This document shows, in pieces, positions 6,588-12,261 of a DNA stretch of 12,261 bases. Source of the stretch: an uncultured Eubacteriales bacterium (GTDB taxonomy: Bacteria; Bacillota; Clostridia; Oscillospirales; CAG-272). The position numbers and the translations under genes are program-made. Each line of letters opens with the position of its first letter. The stretch's first letter is position 1. Location: positions 1 to 12,261 of the forward strand of contig USGH01000052.1 of assembly GCA_900554225.1 (NCBI GenBank). Reading direction: 5' to 3'. Below the pieces are notes generated by a model, which saw nothing but the letters and a program-made list of their open reading frames with translations, searched no databases and had not been told where the DNA came from.

Positions 6588-6610
6588 TCAACGGTTCCGG
6601 GAGGTGTACA

Positions 6611-7783
6611 ATGACAGCAACACGGATTTCTCCTCTGATGCTTCTCCTGCTCTTGGTCCTGATTCTCCCTTTGTCTGTCTGCATAAACGGATGCGGCGGT
6701 CAATATGCCGAAAACACCGATGACAAGACGATGGATACAGCGGAGGGCAACGGCGTGCCGTCTGTATCCGATACCGCCGCACTCCTCTACGATCCGCTGT
6801 CTTCTGCGGCGTATAACGATTCCCCCAACAGAACCTCCGCGGGGAGATTCTGCGAGGACATTTCGACAGGCAATATCCTATACAGGAATGTTTTTGATCA
6901 TGATTTTCTGTACCAATACGATATTTCCTCCCGAACAAGCACGTGCCTGAGCGCGGACATTTATGGGGTGCAGTTCATCACCATCGATCCGGATGGCGGA
7001 AGAATACTCTTCTCGGGCTATGATTCCGAGAAAAATCACAAAAAGATCAACATTTACAGCATCACAAAAGACAATCCCACCCCTGTCCTCGAGATCGAAA
7101 ACGCGCAGGGCACCGTTGTTACAGACGATTATCTATACTACCACGGGATGATGGACGAATTCTCTTATGATATTTCCAGAAAAAACATCAACACCGGGAT
7201 CGTCGAAACCCTGCTTCCCCCGGGGTATTTTTGCAGTGACGTGACCCTTCTTGTAGTGGGAGACAGTCTGTATTTTCACAATCTCATGGACATATATCAT
7301 CTGGACACTGTATCCCTCGATCTGACCAATATCACAAACGGCGTTCACAAAAACGGACTGAATAAATTACAGTACGTGGACGGCTACTTATATTACTACA
7401 CGTATGGGAAAAACGCAGCAATCCATAGGATCTCCGCAGGAAATACAGACGACAGGGAGACGGTGCTCCTGTTCAATGACGGAGATTTCTGGTACGACAA
7501 TCTTCTGGTTGTTGACAATTCGCTTATTTTCACAGGCCGTCAGTCCTCCTCCTTAAGCGAAGGGGAGCCTGAAGAAAATTTCATCCGCGGCACCTTCAAG
7601 TATTCCTTCCAAAGCGGTATTGTCGAAAGGATCCATGAACAAAGCTGGGGACCCGCGTGCTATGTCACGCATGACTATATCGTTTCCATTCAAAACGCGG
7701 AGGATAAAGGCGCCGATACCATCCTCATCATGGACTACGACGGCAATGACCTTTCCTCCTCTTTTCCGGGACTGACCCACTAA
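6611..7783 (+). CDS. predicted lipoprotein with beta-propeller-like (DUF5050-type) repeats
   Basis: The 390-residue product has a lipoprotein signal: a hydrophobic core of leucines at about 9-21 and a lipobox INGC with Cys28 as the likely lipidated residue, followed by a low-complexity acidic/serine linker to about residue 55. The rest is rich in short repeated strands of the type D-(G/D)-x-L-Y-(Y/F)-x with a following (I/V)-x-(R/I)-x-(D/N), for example DDYLYYHG, GDSLYFHN, DGYLYYYT and DNSLIFTG. This is the spacing expected of DUF5050 or beta-propeller sensor-like domains. No catalytic motif is visible. The ATG is preceded by GGGAGG six bases away. Base composition is clearly lower in GC than the neighbours (25/60 at 7141-7200 against 39/60 in obg at 4141-4200). 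It is followed seven bases later by a second lipoprotein gene, so the two are probably made together. Its function is unknown. Confidence 0.82.
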   Translation: MTATRISPLMLLLLLVLILPLSVCINGCGGQYAENTDDKTMDTAEGNGVPSVSDTAALLYDPLSSAAYNDSPNRTSAGRFCEDISTGNILYRNVFDHDFLYQYDISSRTSTCLSADIYGVQFITIDPDGGRILFSGYDSEKNHKKINIYSITKDNPTPVLEIENAQGTVVTDDYLYYHGMMDEFSYDISRKNINTGIVETLLPPGYFCSDVTLLVVGDSLYFHNLMDIYHLDTVSLDLTNITNGVHKNGLNKLQYVDGYLYYYTYGKNAAIHRISAGNTDDRETVLLFNDGDFWYDNLLVVDNSLIFTGRQSSSLSEGEPEENFIRGTFKYSFQSGIVERIHEQSWGPACYVTHDYIVSIQNAEDKGADTILIMDYDGNDLSSSFPGLTH

Positions 7784-7790
7784 GAAAGGT

Positions 7791-8261
7791 ATGGCGAAAA
7801 ACAATTGTCTTATACTCTTGATTTTGTTGCTTTTGTCAATCAATCTTTCTGCATGTGATGATATTCAGGGGACAGATTCCTACATCGATTTGTCCCGCAC
7901 CACACGGATCGTTGCTGCAAGCAACCCTTCCTATCAAAAGACTTTTGAATCAATACCACAAGAGCTGGCAGCAGTCGTATCAACGGTAGATAATCTGCTT
8001 ACCGCATACACAAAAGACACTGTGCAGACAGACACTTCTGCTGATTTCCAGACAATGAATGATCTTCTCTTCCTAACGCTGGAAATGGACGACGGTTCTC
8101 TGTTCCTGATAAACATCTATCTTCACACGGATCACGATGGCTATATTCGCTGTATTCGCCACTCTGCCGACGATATACAGACAGAGCTCGCCACTTTTCC
8201 ATTCGAAAATATGCGGCTCGTGCAGACCGTGAAAGAGGTACAGTCCTCGCTCCATCCATAA
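7791..8261 (+). CDS. small predicted lipoprotein of unknown function
   Basis: The 156-residue product starts with MAKNN, a leucine/isoleucine-rich stretch and a textbook lipobox LSAC with Cys22, so it should be anchored on the outer face of the membrane. The mature part is acidic and mixed helix/strand (for example LLFLTLEMDDGSLFLINIYLHTD at about 93-115 and an amphipathic ending) with no motif I recognise. It lies seven bases after the propeller-like lipoprotein; the AAAGG before the ATG is a modest ribosome binding site, so coupling to the upstream gene is likely. The first 60 bases are only 19/60 G+C, the lowest in the window. It ends just before a bidirectional terminator shared with guaB. 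Confidence 0.75.
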   Translation: MAKNNCLILLILLLLSINLSACDDIQGTDSYIDLSRTTRIVAASNPSYQKTFESIPQELAAVVSTVDNLLTAYTKDTVQTDTSADFQTMNDLLFLTLEMDDGSLFLINIYLHTDHDGYIRCIRHSADDIQTELATFPFENMRLVQTVKEVQSSLHP

Positions 8262-8279
8262 TTCCCCCCCCACCACATC

Positions 8280-8311
8280 AAAAGAGGACGGCTCGCGCCA
8301 TCCTCTTTTTT
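8280..8311. terminator. bidirectional intrinsic terminator between the lipoprotein pair and guaB
   Basis: AAAAGAGGA (8280-8288) pairs with TCCTCTTTT (8301-8309). GGC/GCC (8290-8292 with 8297-8299) continue the stem around a TCGC loop. The single C-A mismatch becomes a T-G wobble on the minus strand. A run of T follows on the plus strand, and TCCTCTTTT serves the guaB side. It lies 19 bases after the lipoprotein stop and 12 bases before the guaB stop, exactly where convergent genes need it. Confidence 0.9.
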
Positions 8312-8322
8312 CGTATATTCGT

Positions 8323-9801
8323 TTACTGCACCTGCACGCTGTAATTCGGAGCTTCCTTCGTGATCGAGATGTCGTGCGGGTGGGATTCGCGCAGACCGTT
8401 TCCGGTGATGCGGACGAACTGCCCGTCGCGCTTCAGATCCTCAATGGTCGGGGTGCCGCAGTAGCCCATACCGGAGCGCAGACCGCCCATGAGCTGGTAC
8501 ACGGTGTCGGAAACGGGTCCCTTATACGGTACGCGCCCTTCCACGCCCTCCGGCACGAGCTTCTTCTGATTCTCCTGGAAATAGCGGTCCTTCGATCCCT
8601 TTTCCATGGCGGCGAGAGAGCCCATACCGCGATAGACCTTGAATTTTCTGCCCTGGTAGATTTCGCTGTCTCCGGGGCTTTCCTCACAACCTGCGAGCAG
8701 CGAGCCGATCATGATGACGTTCGCGCCCGCCGCAATCGCCTTGGTGATGTCGCCGGAATATTTGATGCCGCCGTCCGCGATGACCGGGATGCCCGCCTCC
8801 GCCGCGACTTCATATGCGTTGAGAATGGCGGAGATCTGCGGTACGCCGATACCCGCGACGACACGTGTGGTGCAGATGGAGCCGGGGCCGATACCGACCT
8901 TGACCGCGTCCGCGCCTGCCGAGATGAGATCCCGCGCCGCTTCTCCGGTGGCGATATTGCCCGCGATGAGCTGACAGTTCGGATAGTTTTCCTTGACCTT
9001 GGCGACGCAGTTCAGAATGTTGCGGGAGTGTCCGTGCGCCGAGTCGAGTACCAGAAAGTCCGCGCCGGCATGGAGAAGCGCGCCTGCCCGTTCCACCACG
9101 TCCTTGGTCACGCCGATCGCCGCGCCGCAGAGCAGTCTACCCTGTGCGTCCTTGGCTGCGTTCGGATAACGATCCGCCTTTTCGATGTCCTTGATGGTGA
9201 TCAGCCCGCGCAGATGATTCTCGCTGTCCACGATGGGGAGCTTTTCGATCTTGTGGCGGCGCAGGATCTCGCGTGCCTGCTGGAGCGTGGTGCCGACGGG
9301 TACGGTGATGAGGTTTTCCTTGGTCATCACATCGCAAATCGGCACATTGAAGTCGTCCATAAACCGTAGGTCACGGTTGGTGATGATGCCGATGAGCTTG
9401 CCCTCGTCGTCACAGATCGGCACGCCGGAGATCTTGTATTTGCCCATCAGCTCGTCGGCTTCGTAGACGTAGTTGTCGGCATGGAGAAAGAAAGGATTGG
9501 TGATAACGCCGTTCTCGCTCCGTTTTACGCGTTCGACCTGATCACACTGTGCCTCCGTGGACATATTCTTGTGGATCGTCCCGGCACCTCCCTCACGTGC
9601 CATCGCAATCGCCAGCGCGGATTCGGTGACGGTATCCATCGCCGCGCTCATTAAGGGAATGTTCAGCATAATTTTGTTCGTGAGTCTGGTTTTCAGCGAG
9701 ATCTGCTGGGGGACGACCTCGCTCTTGCGCGGGATGAGGAGTACGTCGTCGAAGGTGAGTCCATCATAAGCGATCTTGCCTTCCACAAAGCGGTTCGACA
9801 T
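8323..9801 (-). CDS. guaB: inosine-5'-monophosphate dehydrogenase
   Basis: GuaB oxidises IMP to XMP with NAD, the committed step of guanine nucleotide synthesis, in the cytoplasm. The 492 residues are a normal full length. The TIM barrel begins at YDGLTFDDVLL (12-22). Two CBS domains are inserted at about 97-210 (GVPICDDEGKLIGIITNRDL and KLPIVDSENHLRGLITIKD). D253 lies in VLDSAHGH, the catalytic loop GIGPGSICTTR carries Cys310, GGI(K) is at 344-347, and the mobile flap KDRYFQ carries R406-Y407. All key residues are present. The ATG at 9801 has AAAGG upstream and is driven by a consensus promoter. It ends at a bidirectional terminator and has no guaA neighbour here. It is divergent from the sugar isomerase gene. 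Confidence 0.98.
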   Translation of the reverse strand: MSNRFVEGKIAYDGLTFDDVLLIPRKSEVVPQQISLKTRLTNKIMLNIPLMSAAMDTVTESALAIAMAREGGAGTIHKNMSTEAQCDQVERVKRSENGVITNPFFLHADNYVYEADELMGKYKISGVPICDDEGKLIGIITNRDLRFMDDFNVPICDVMTKENLITVPVGTTLQQAREILRRHKIEKLPIVDSENHLRGLITIKDIEKADRYPNAAKDAQGRLLCGAAIGVTKDVVERAGALLHAGADFLVLDSAHGHSRNILNCVAKVKENYPNCQLIAGNIATGEAARDLISAGADAVKVGIGPGSICTTRVVAGIGVPQISAILNAYEVAAEAGIPVIADGGIKYSGDITKAIAAGANVIMIGSLLAGCEESPGDSEIYQGRKFKVYRGMGSLAAMEKGSKDRYFQENQKKLVPEGVEGRVPYKGPVSDTVYQLMGGLRSGMGYCGTPTIEDLKRDGQFVRITGNGLRESHPHDISITKEAPNYSVQVQ

Positions 9802-9869
9802 AGTAACACAACCTTTCTTCCATTAAAATATTGTTTCATTCGTAGGGGATGCGGTTTTATTAGTACACC

Positions 9870-9898
9870 ATTATACCGATTTTTCCGCTCTCTGTCAA
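9870..9898 (-). promoter_or_regulatory. consensus promoter of guaB
   Basis: On the minus strand TTGACA (9898-9893), exactly 17 bases, and TATAAT (9875-9870) match the sigma-A consensus at all twelve positions. The leader to the ATG is about 60 bases and holds no obvious riboswitch. Such strength suits a housekeeping gene but also leaves room for a repressor. Confidence 0.92.
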
Positions 9899-9900
9899 TA

Positions 9901-9930
9901 GCCAAAACCGACAATTTTTTCGGCGTTGGC
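9901..9930 (-). promoter_or_regulatory. imperfect inverted repeat just upstream of the guaB -35
   Basis: GCCAA (9901-9905) pairs with TTGGC (9926-9930) and CCGA (9908-9911) with TCGG (9920-9923) around an eight-base T-rich centre, with a two-base mismatch in each arm. It begins two bases upstream of the -35. The CCGA halves loosely recall PurR-box elements (CCGAACA..), but the match is not exact. It is a candidate operator, not a demonstrated one. Confidence 0.35.
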
Positions 9931-10076
9931 ACTTTGCTTTTCCGATTCCTGCTTCCACACCGCACGGGCCATTCCAAACAACACATTTTTGGCGCGGAAT
10001 TTATGAAAAAAATGACGCAAAACCGCCGAGACGTGAAAAAAATCCTCCGTGGAAGAAAAAATGTACCGAAAAGCCC

Positions 10077-10105
10077 TTGATTTTGGGGAACGATTACGTT
10101 ATAAT
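10077..10105 (+). promoter_or_regulatory. promoter of the sugar isomerase-oxidoreductase operon
   Basis: TTGATT, a 17-base spacer and a perfect TATAAT (10100-10105) are followed by a leader of about 90 bases to the ATG at 10204. Confidence 0.75.
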
Positions 10106-10110
10106 AGAGA

Positions 10111-10156
10111 AAACAGAGCCGATTTTGCAAGGCTCGTTTAGAAATTTTTTCTGTTT
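10111..10156 (+). promoter_or_regulatory. possible folded element in the isomerase leader
   Basis: AAACAGA (10111-10117) can pair with TCTGTTT (10150-10156), enclosing a GCC/GGC stem (10118-10120 with 10131-10133) and AGAAA/TTTCT. GAGCC/GGCTC (10116-10120, 10131-10135) is an alternative inner stem. The arrangement starts at the expected transcription start, so it could protect or control the mRNA. No known class is recognised. Confidence 0.25.
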
Positions 10157-10203
10157 CGTTTCCCGCTGCCTAAGCAGTCGGAGAAATGGCAAGGAGGAAT
10201 CCT

Positions 10204-11028
10204 ATGGCACTTCCTGTTGGTGTGCAGTTATATTCCATCCGCGACTCCGTGGAAGCCGATATGCACGCGGCTCTCGCGCAGGTCAAGGAGCTTGGTTACG
10301 ATGGCGTGGAGTTTGCCGGTCTATATGGCAACAAGCCCGCCGATATTCGCGCGTGGTGTGCGGAGCTGGGGCTGAACCCGATCTCCTCTCACGTACCGCT
10401 GGACGATATGCTTGCCGACACCGAGGGTACGCTTGCCGCGTACAAGGAGATCGGCGTTCGGTTTGTGGTCGTTCCCTACGTGACCGAGGAGCGGCGTCCC
10501 GGAGCTGCGAAATTCGATGAAACGATTGCGGAAATCGCACACATCGGCAAAATCGCGGCGGATATGGGGCTGACCTTACTCTACCACAACCACGACTTTG
10601 AATTCAAGAAGGTTGACGGCGAATACGGTCTCGATATTCTCTACAAGAAGGTTCCGGCTGCCTATCTCCAGACGGAGCTGGACACCTGCTGGGTCAATGT
10701 CGGCGGAGAAAATCCGGCAGATTTCGTGCGCAAATACACGGGTCGCGCGCCGGTGGTCCATCTGAAGGACTTCCACATGAGCGGCAAGCTCCCGCAGCAT
10801 CTCTACGCCCTCATCGGTCTGGACGACGATAAGCAGGACAACGAGCCCTCCACGTTCGAGTTCCGTCCGTGCGGCTGTGGTATGCAGGACATGCCCGCAA
10901 TCCTTGCCGCCTCCGTAGACGCAGGTGCAAAATGGGTGATCGTCGAGCAGGATGAGCCGTCTATGGGTCTGTCCCGGATGGAATGCATCGCAAAATCCAG
11001 AGAAAATCTCCGCAAGCTCGGCTGGTAA
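10204..11028 (+). CDS. sugar phosphate isomerase/epimerase (xylose isomerase-like TIM barrel)
   Basis: The 274-residue cytoplasmic product belongs to the AP-endonuclease-2/xylose isomerase-like TIM-barrel superfamily that includes IolE and many sugar epimerases. Visible landmarks are GVQLYSIRDS at 6-15, the strand GYDGVEFAG at 31-39, LLYHNHDFEF at 125-134 with H128/H130, ELDTCWV with E158 and D160, VVHLKDF with H186, and VIVEQDE with E248; together they supply the divalent-metal and substrate ligands of the family. The exact substrate is not readable. I chose the ATG at 10204 because AAGGAGG lies six bases upstream; the frame opens 18 bases earlier but without a site. It is followed after 103 bases by a Gfo/Idh/MocA oxidoreductase, a combination typical of inositol, rhamnose-like or other polyol and sugar catabolism. 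Confidence 0.88.
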   Translation: MALPVGVQLYSIRDSVEADMHAALAQVKELGYDGVEFAGLYGNKPADIRAWCAELGLNPISSHVPLDDMLADTEGTLAAYKEIGVRFVVVPYVTEERRPGAAKFDETIAEIAHIGKIAADMGLTLLYHNHDFEFKKVDGEYGLDILYKKVPAAYLQTELDTCWVNVGGENPADFVRKYTGRAPVVHLKDFHMSGKLPQHLYALIGLDDDKQDNEPSTFEFRPCGCGMQDMPAILAASVDAGAKWVIVEQDEPSMGLSRMECIAKSRENLRKLGW

Positions 11029-11065
11029 GCCACCGGAGCCGCAAAAACAGTCGGTCGTCATCTCT

Positions 11066-11089
11066 CCGTGCGGCAATACCCGTGCGGCA
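11066..11089 (+). repeat. ten-base direct repeat in the isomerase-oxidoreductase gap
   Basis: CCGTGCGGCA occurs at 11066-11075 and 11080-11089, a 14-base period, in the 103-base gap. It could be an operator, a processing or stability element, or chance. No clear promoter is visible in the gap; a TATAAA-like stretch follows but lacks a -35. Confidence 0.6.
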
Positions 11090-11131
11090 GAGCTACATAT
11101 AAAACGAATAAAACGAAAGGCGGACATTACA

Positions 11132-12261
11132 ATGTCAGACAAAGTACTCAGCCAGTTCAAGCAGGAAGCCGTCGAAGAAAAGAAGGCTGCCGGCAAAAAG
11201 TTCAAGATCGGTATCATCGGTACCGGTTGGATCGCAGAATCCCACATCCAGAGCTACAAGAATCAGCCCGACGTAGAGATCGTTGCTGCCGCTGATCTGA
11301 TCCCCGGCAAGGCGGAGAAGTTCATGGAACGCTACGGTGTTACCGGCGTACATTTCTACAAGGATCACAAGGAGCTGATCGACAACGAGCCCGATCTGGA
11401 CGGCGTTTCCATCTGCACCTACAACACCCAGCACGCTGCTCCCGCCATCTACTGCATGGAGCACAACATCCCCGTACTGCTTGAGAAGCCGTTCACCGTT
11501 ACCCTCGAAGAGGCAGAAGCGGTCTGCAAGGCGGAAAAGGAATCCTCCGCGTTCATCACCGTTGGCTTCCAGCCCCGTTTTGACGTGAATATGCAAGAGA
11601 TCAAGAAGATCGTCGATTCCGGCGTTCTCGGCAAGATCTACTACATCCAGACCGGCGGCGGTCGTCGTCGCGGTATTCCGGGATCCACGTTCATTGAAAA
11701 GTCCACCGGCGGTATCGGCGCACTGGGCGACATCGGCTGCTACTCCCTCGATATGGTGCTCAACGCAATCGGTTATCCGAAGCCGCTGACCGTATCCGGC
11801 TACGCCTCCGACTATTTCGGCAAGAACCCGAAGTACAACGGCAAGGACGCAGACCGCTTCTCCGTAGACGATTTCGCAGCAGCGTTCGTTCGTCTTGAGG
11901 GCGGCATCATCCTCGACTTCCGTATCGCATGGGCTATGCACGTCAACACCCCGGGCGACACCATCATCTTCGGTACCGAAGGCGCGCTCCGCATCCCGTC
12001 TACCGACTGCTGGAACGGCTCCGTTGGCGGCCCGATGACCCTGTACCACGATGTAGCGGGCGTTCAGGTTGACACCGTGATCCCGATCCTCAACAACACC
12101 AAGGGCGGTCTGTTCGATCAGAAGATCCGTTCCTTCCTCGACGCCATCGCGACCAACGGTCCGGCACCGGTTCCGCCGTCTCAGCTCCTGTACAACCAGG
12201 CGATCATCGATGGTATCAACAAGTCCAACGCGTGCGGTCACGAAATCGAAATCAAATTTGC
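11132..12261 (+). CDS. Gfo/Idh/MocA family oxidoreductase, running off the right edge
   Basis: The frame is open from the ATG at 11132 (AAAGGCGG upstream) to the window end, 376 codons without a stop. It begins with a polar 24-residue lead, then the NAD(P)-binding turn GIIGTGWIA at 27-35, EIVAAADL ending the second strand, LLEKPFT with the family's catalytic Lys119, and a C-terminal alpha/beta substrate domain from about 145 (VGFQPRF, GALGDIGCYSLD). The final DIGxY form resembles glucose-fructose oxidoreductase-type members rather than the His-containing DxGxH form of inositol dehydrogenases. The enzyme would oxidise or reduce a sugar or polyol with NAD(P). Its codons are those of a highly expressed gene: of the glycines one is GGA and none is GGG, and every arginine is CGC or CGT. 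The end IEIKF is close to the usual family end, so little is probably missing. It probably works with the isomerase upstream. Confidence 0.92.
   Translation, partial: MSDKVLSQFKQEAVEEKKAAGKKFKIGIIGTGWIAESHIQSYKNQPDVEIVAAADLIPGKAEKFMERYGVTGVHFYKDHKELIDNEPDLDGVSICTYNTQHAAPAIYCMEHNIPVLLEKPFTVTLEEAEAVCKAEKESSAFITVGFQPRFDVNMQEIKKIVDSGVLGKIYYIQTGGGRRRGIPGSTFIEKSTGGIGALGDIGCYSLDMVLNAIGYPKPLTVSGYASDYFGKNPKYNGKDADRFSVDDFAAAFVRLEGGIILDFRIAWAMHVNTPGDTIIFGTEGALRIPSTDCWNGSVGGPMTLYHDVAGVQVDTVIPILNNTKGGLFDQKIRSFLDAIATNGPAPVPPSQLLYNQAIIDGINKSNACGHEIEIKF

Larger units (their letters stand above)
6279..6610 (+). other. 332-base intergenic region: hairpin, promoter and structured leader
   Basis: The gap between the XRE gene and the first lipoprotein holds, in order, a 44-base hairpin (6291-6334), an AT-rich stretch, a consensus promoter (6397-6426), three consecutive stem-loops (6435-6507) and a tandem TTTGACGCAAA repeat (6561-6585) just before the ribosome binding site. 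I see no coding region that I can support. Confidence 0.75.
9802..10203. other. 402-base divergent intergenic region between guaB and the sugar isomerase
   Basis: The region carries the guaB promoter (9870-9898, minus), a hairpin touching its -35 (9901-9930), one TGACGCAAAA word (10013-10022), the isomerase promoter (10077-10105, plus) and a 98-base isomerase leader with possible stems. The AT-rich middle (about 9931-10076) holds no gene that I can support. Confidence 0.7.

Noticed and set aside
8374..9369. A 331-residue open frame on the plus strand inside guaB
   Set aside because: It is antisense to an unmistakable guaB and shows no motif; a shadow of codon bias.
11135..12241. A 368-residue open frame on the minus strand opposite the Gfo/Idh/MocA gene
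   Set aside because: The plus strand carries clear family motifs over the same span; the antisense frame is a by-product of the strong codon bias there.

Overview
The window looks like ordinary chromosomal DNA of a moderately GC-rich Gram-positive bacterium, most probably a gut-type Clostridia (Bacillota). The basis is strong AGGAGG-type ribosome binding sites, sigma-A style promoters, an Obg with the usual C-terminal domain, a CpsB/YwqE-type PHP phosphatase and two short lipoproteins. No rRNA, tRNA, CRISPR array, transposase or phage gene is visible.

Layout. (1) Positions 1-1758, minus strand: a surface-polysaccharide type operon. A PHP-family protein tyrosine phosphatase is followed by a membrane-anchored protein with bacterial Ig/cadherin-like domains, and then by a gene that starts at an ATGA overlap and leaves the window. 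(2) 2003-2488, minus: a small S24/S26 signal-peptidase-like protein with its own promoter. (3) 2822-5356, plus: a class I/II PLP aminotransferase closely followed by the ribosome-assembly GTPase Obg. (4) 5484-6278, plus: an XRE-type regulator, with a 44-base hairpin just after its stop codon. (5) 6611-8261, plus: two lipoproteins of lower GC content behind a consensus promoter and a long, hairpin-rich leader. (6) 8323-9801, minus: guaB (IMP dehydrogenase), driven by a perfect TTGACA-N17-TATAAT promoter and sharing a bidirectional terminator with the lipoprotein pair. (7) 10204 to the right edge, plus: a TIM-barrel sugar-phosphate isomerase/epimerase followed by a Gfo/Idh/MocA oxidoreductase that runs off the end. 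These last two form a typical carbohydrate or inositol-type catabolic pair.

How the genes work together. The phosphatase and Ig-like protein probably act on capsule or exopolysaccharide export. The isomerase and oxidoreductase probably carry out successive steps on a sugar or polyol. guaB and obg are housekeeping genes. The two lipoproteins are secreted or surface proteins of unknown job.

I found no clearly new multi-gene system. The best leads are in non-coding DNA: a recurring TTGACGCAAA-like word found between genes, a TATACTATAG core shared by three promoters, a three-hairpin leader before the lipoproteins, a long U-tract-free hairpin, and an inverted repeat touching the guaB promoter.
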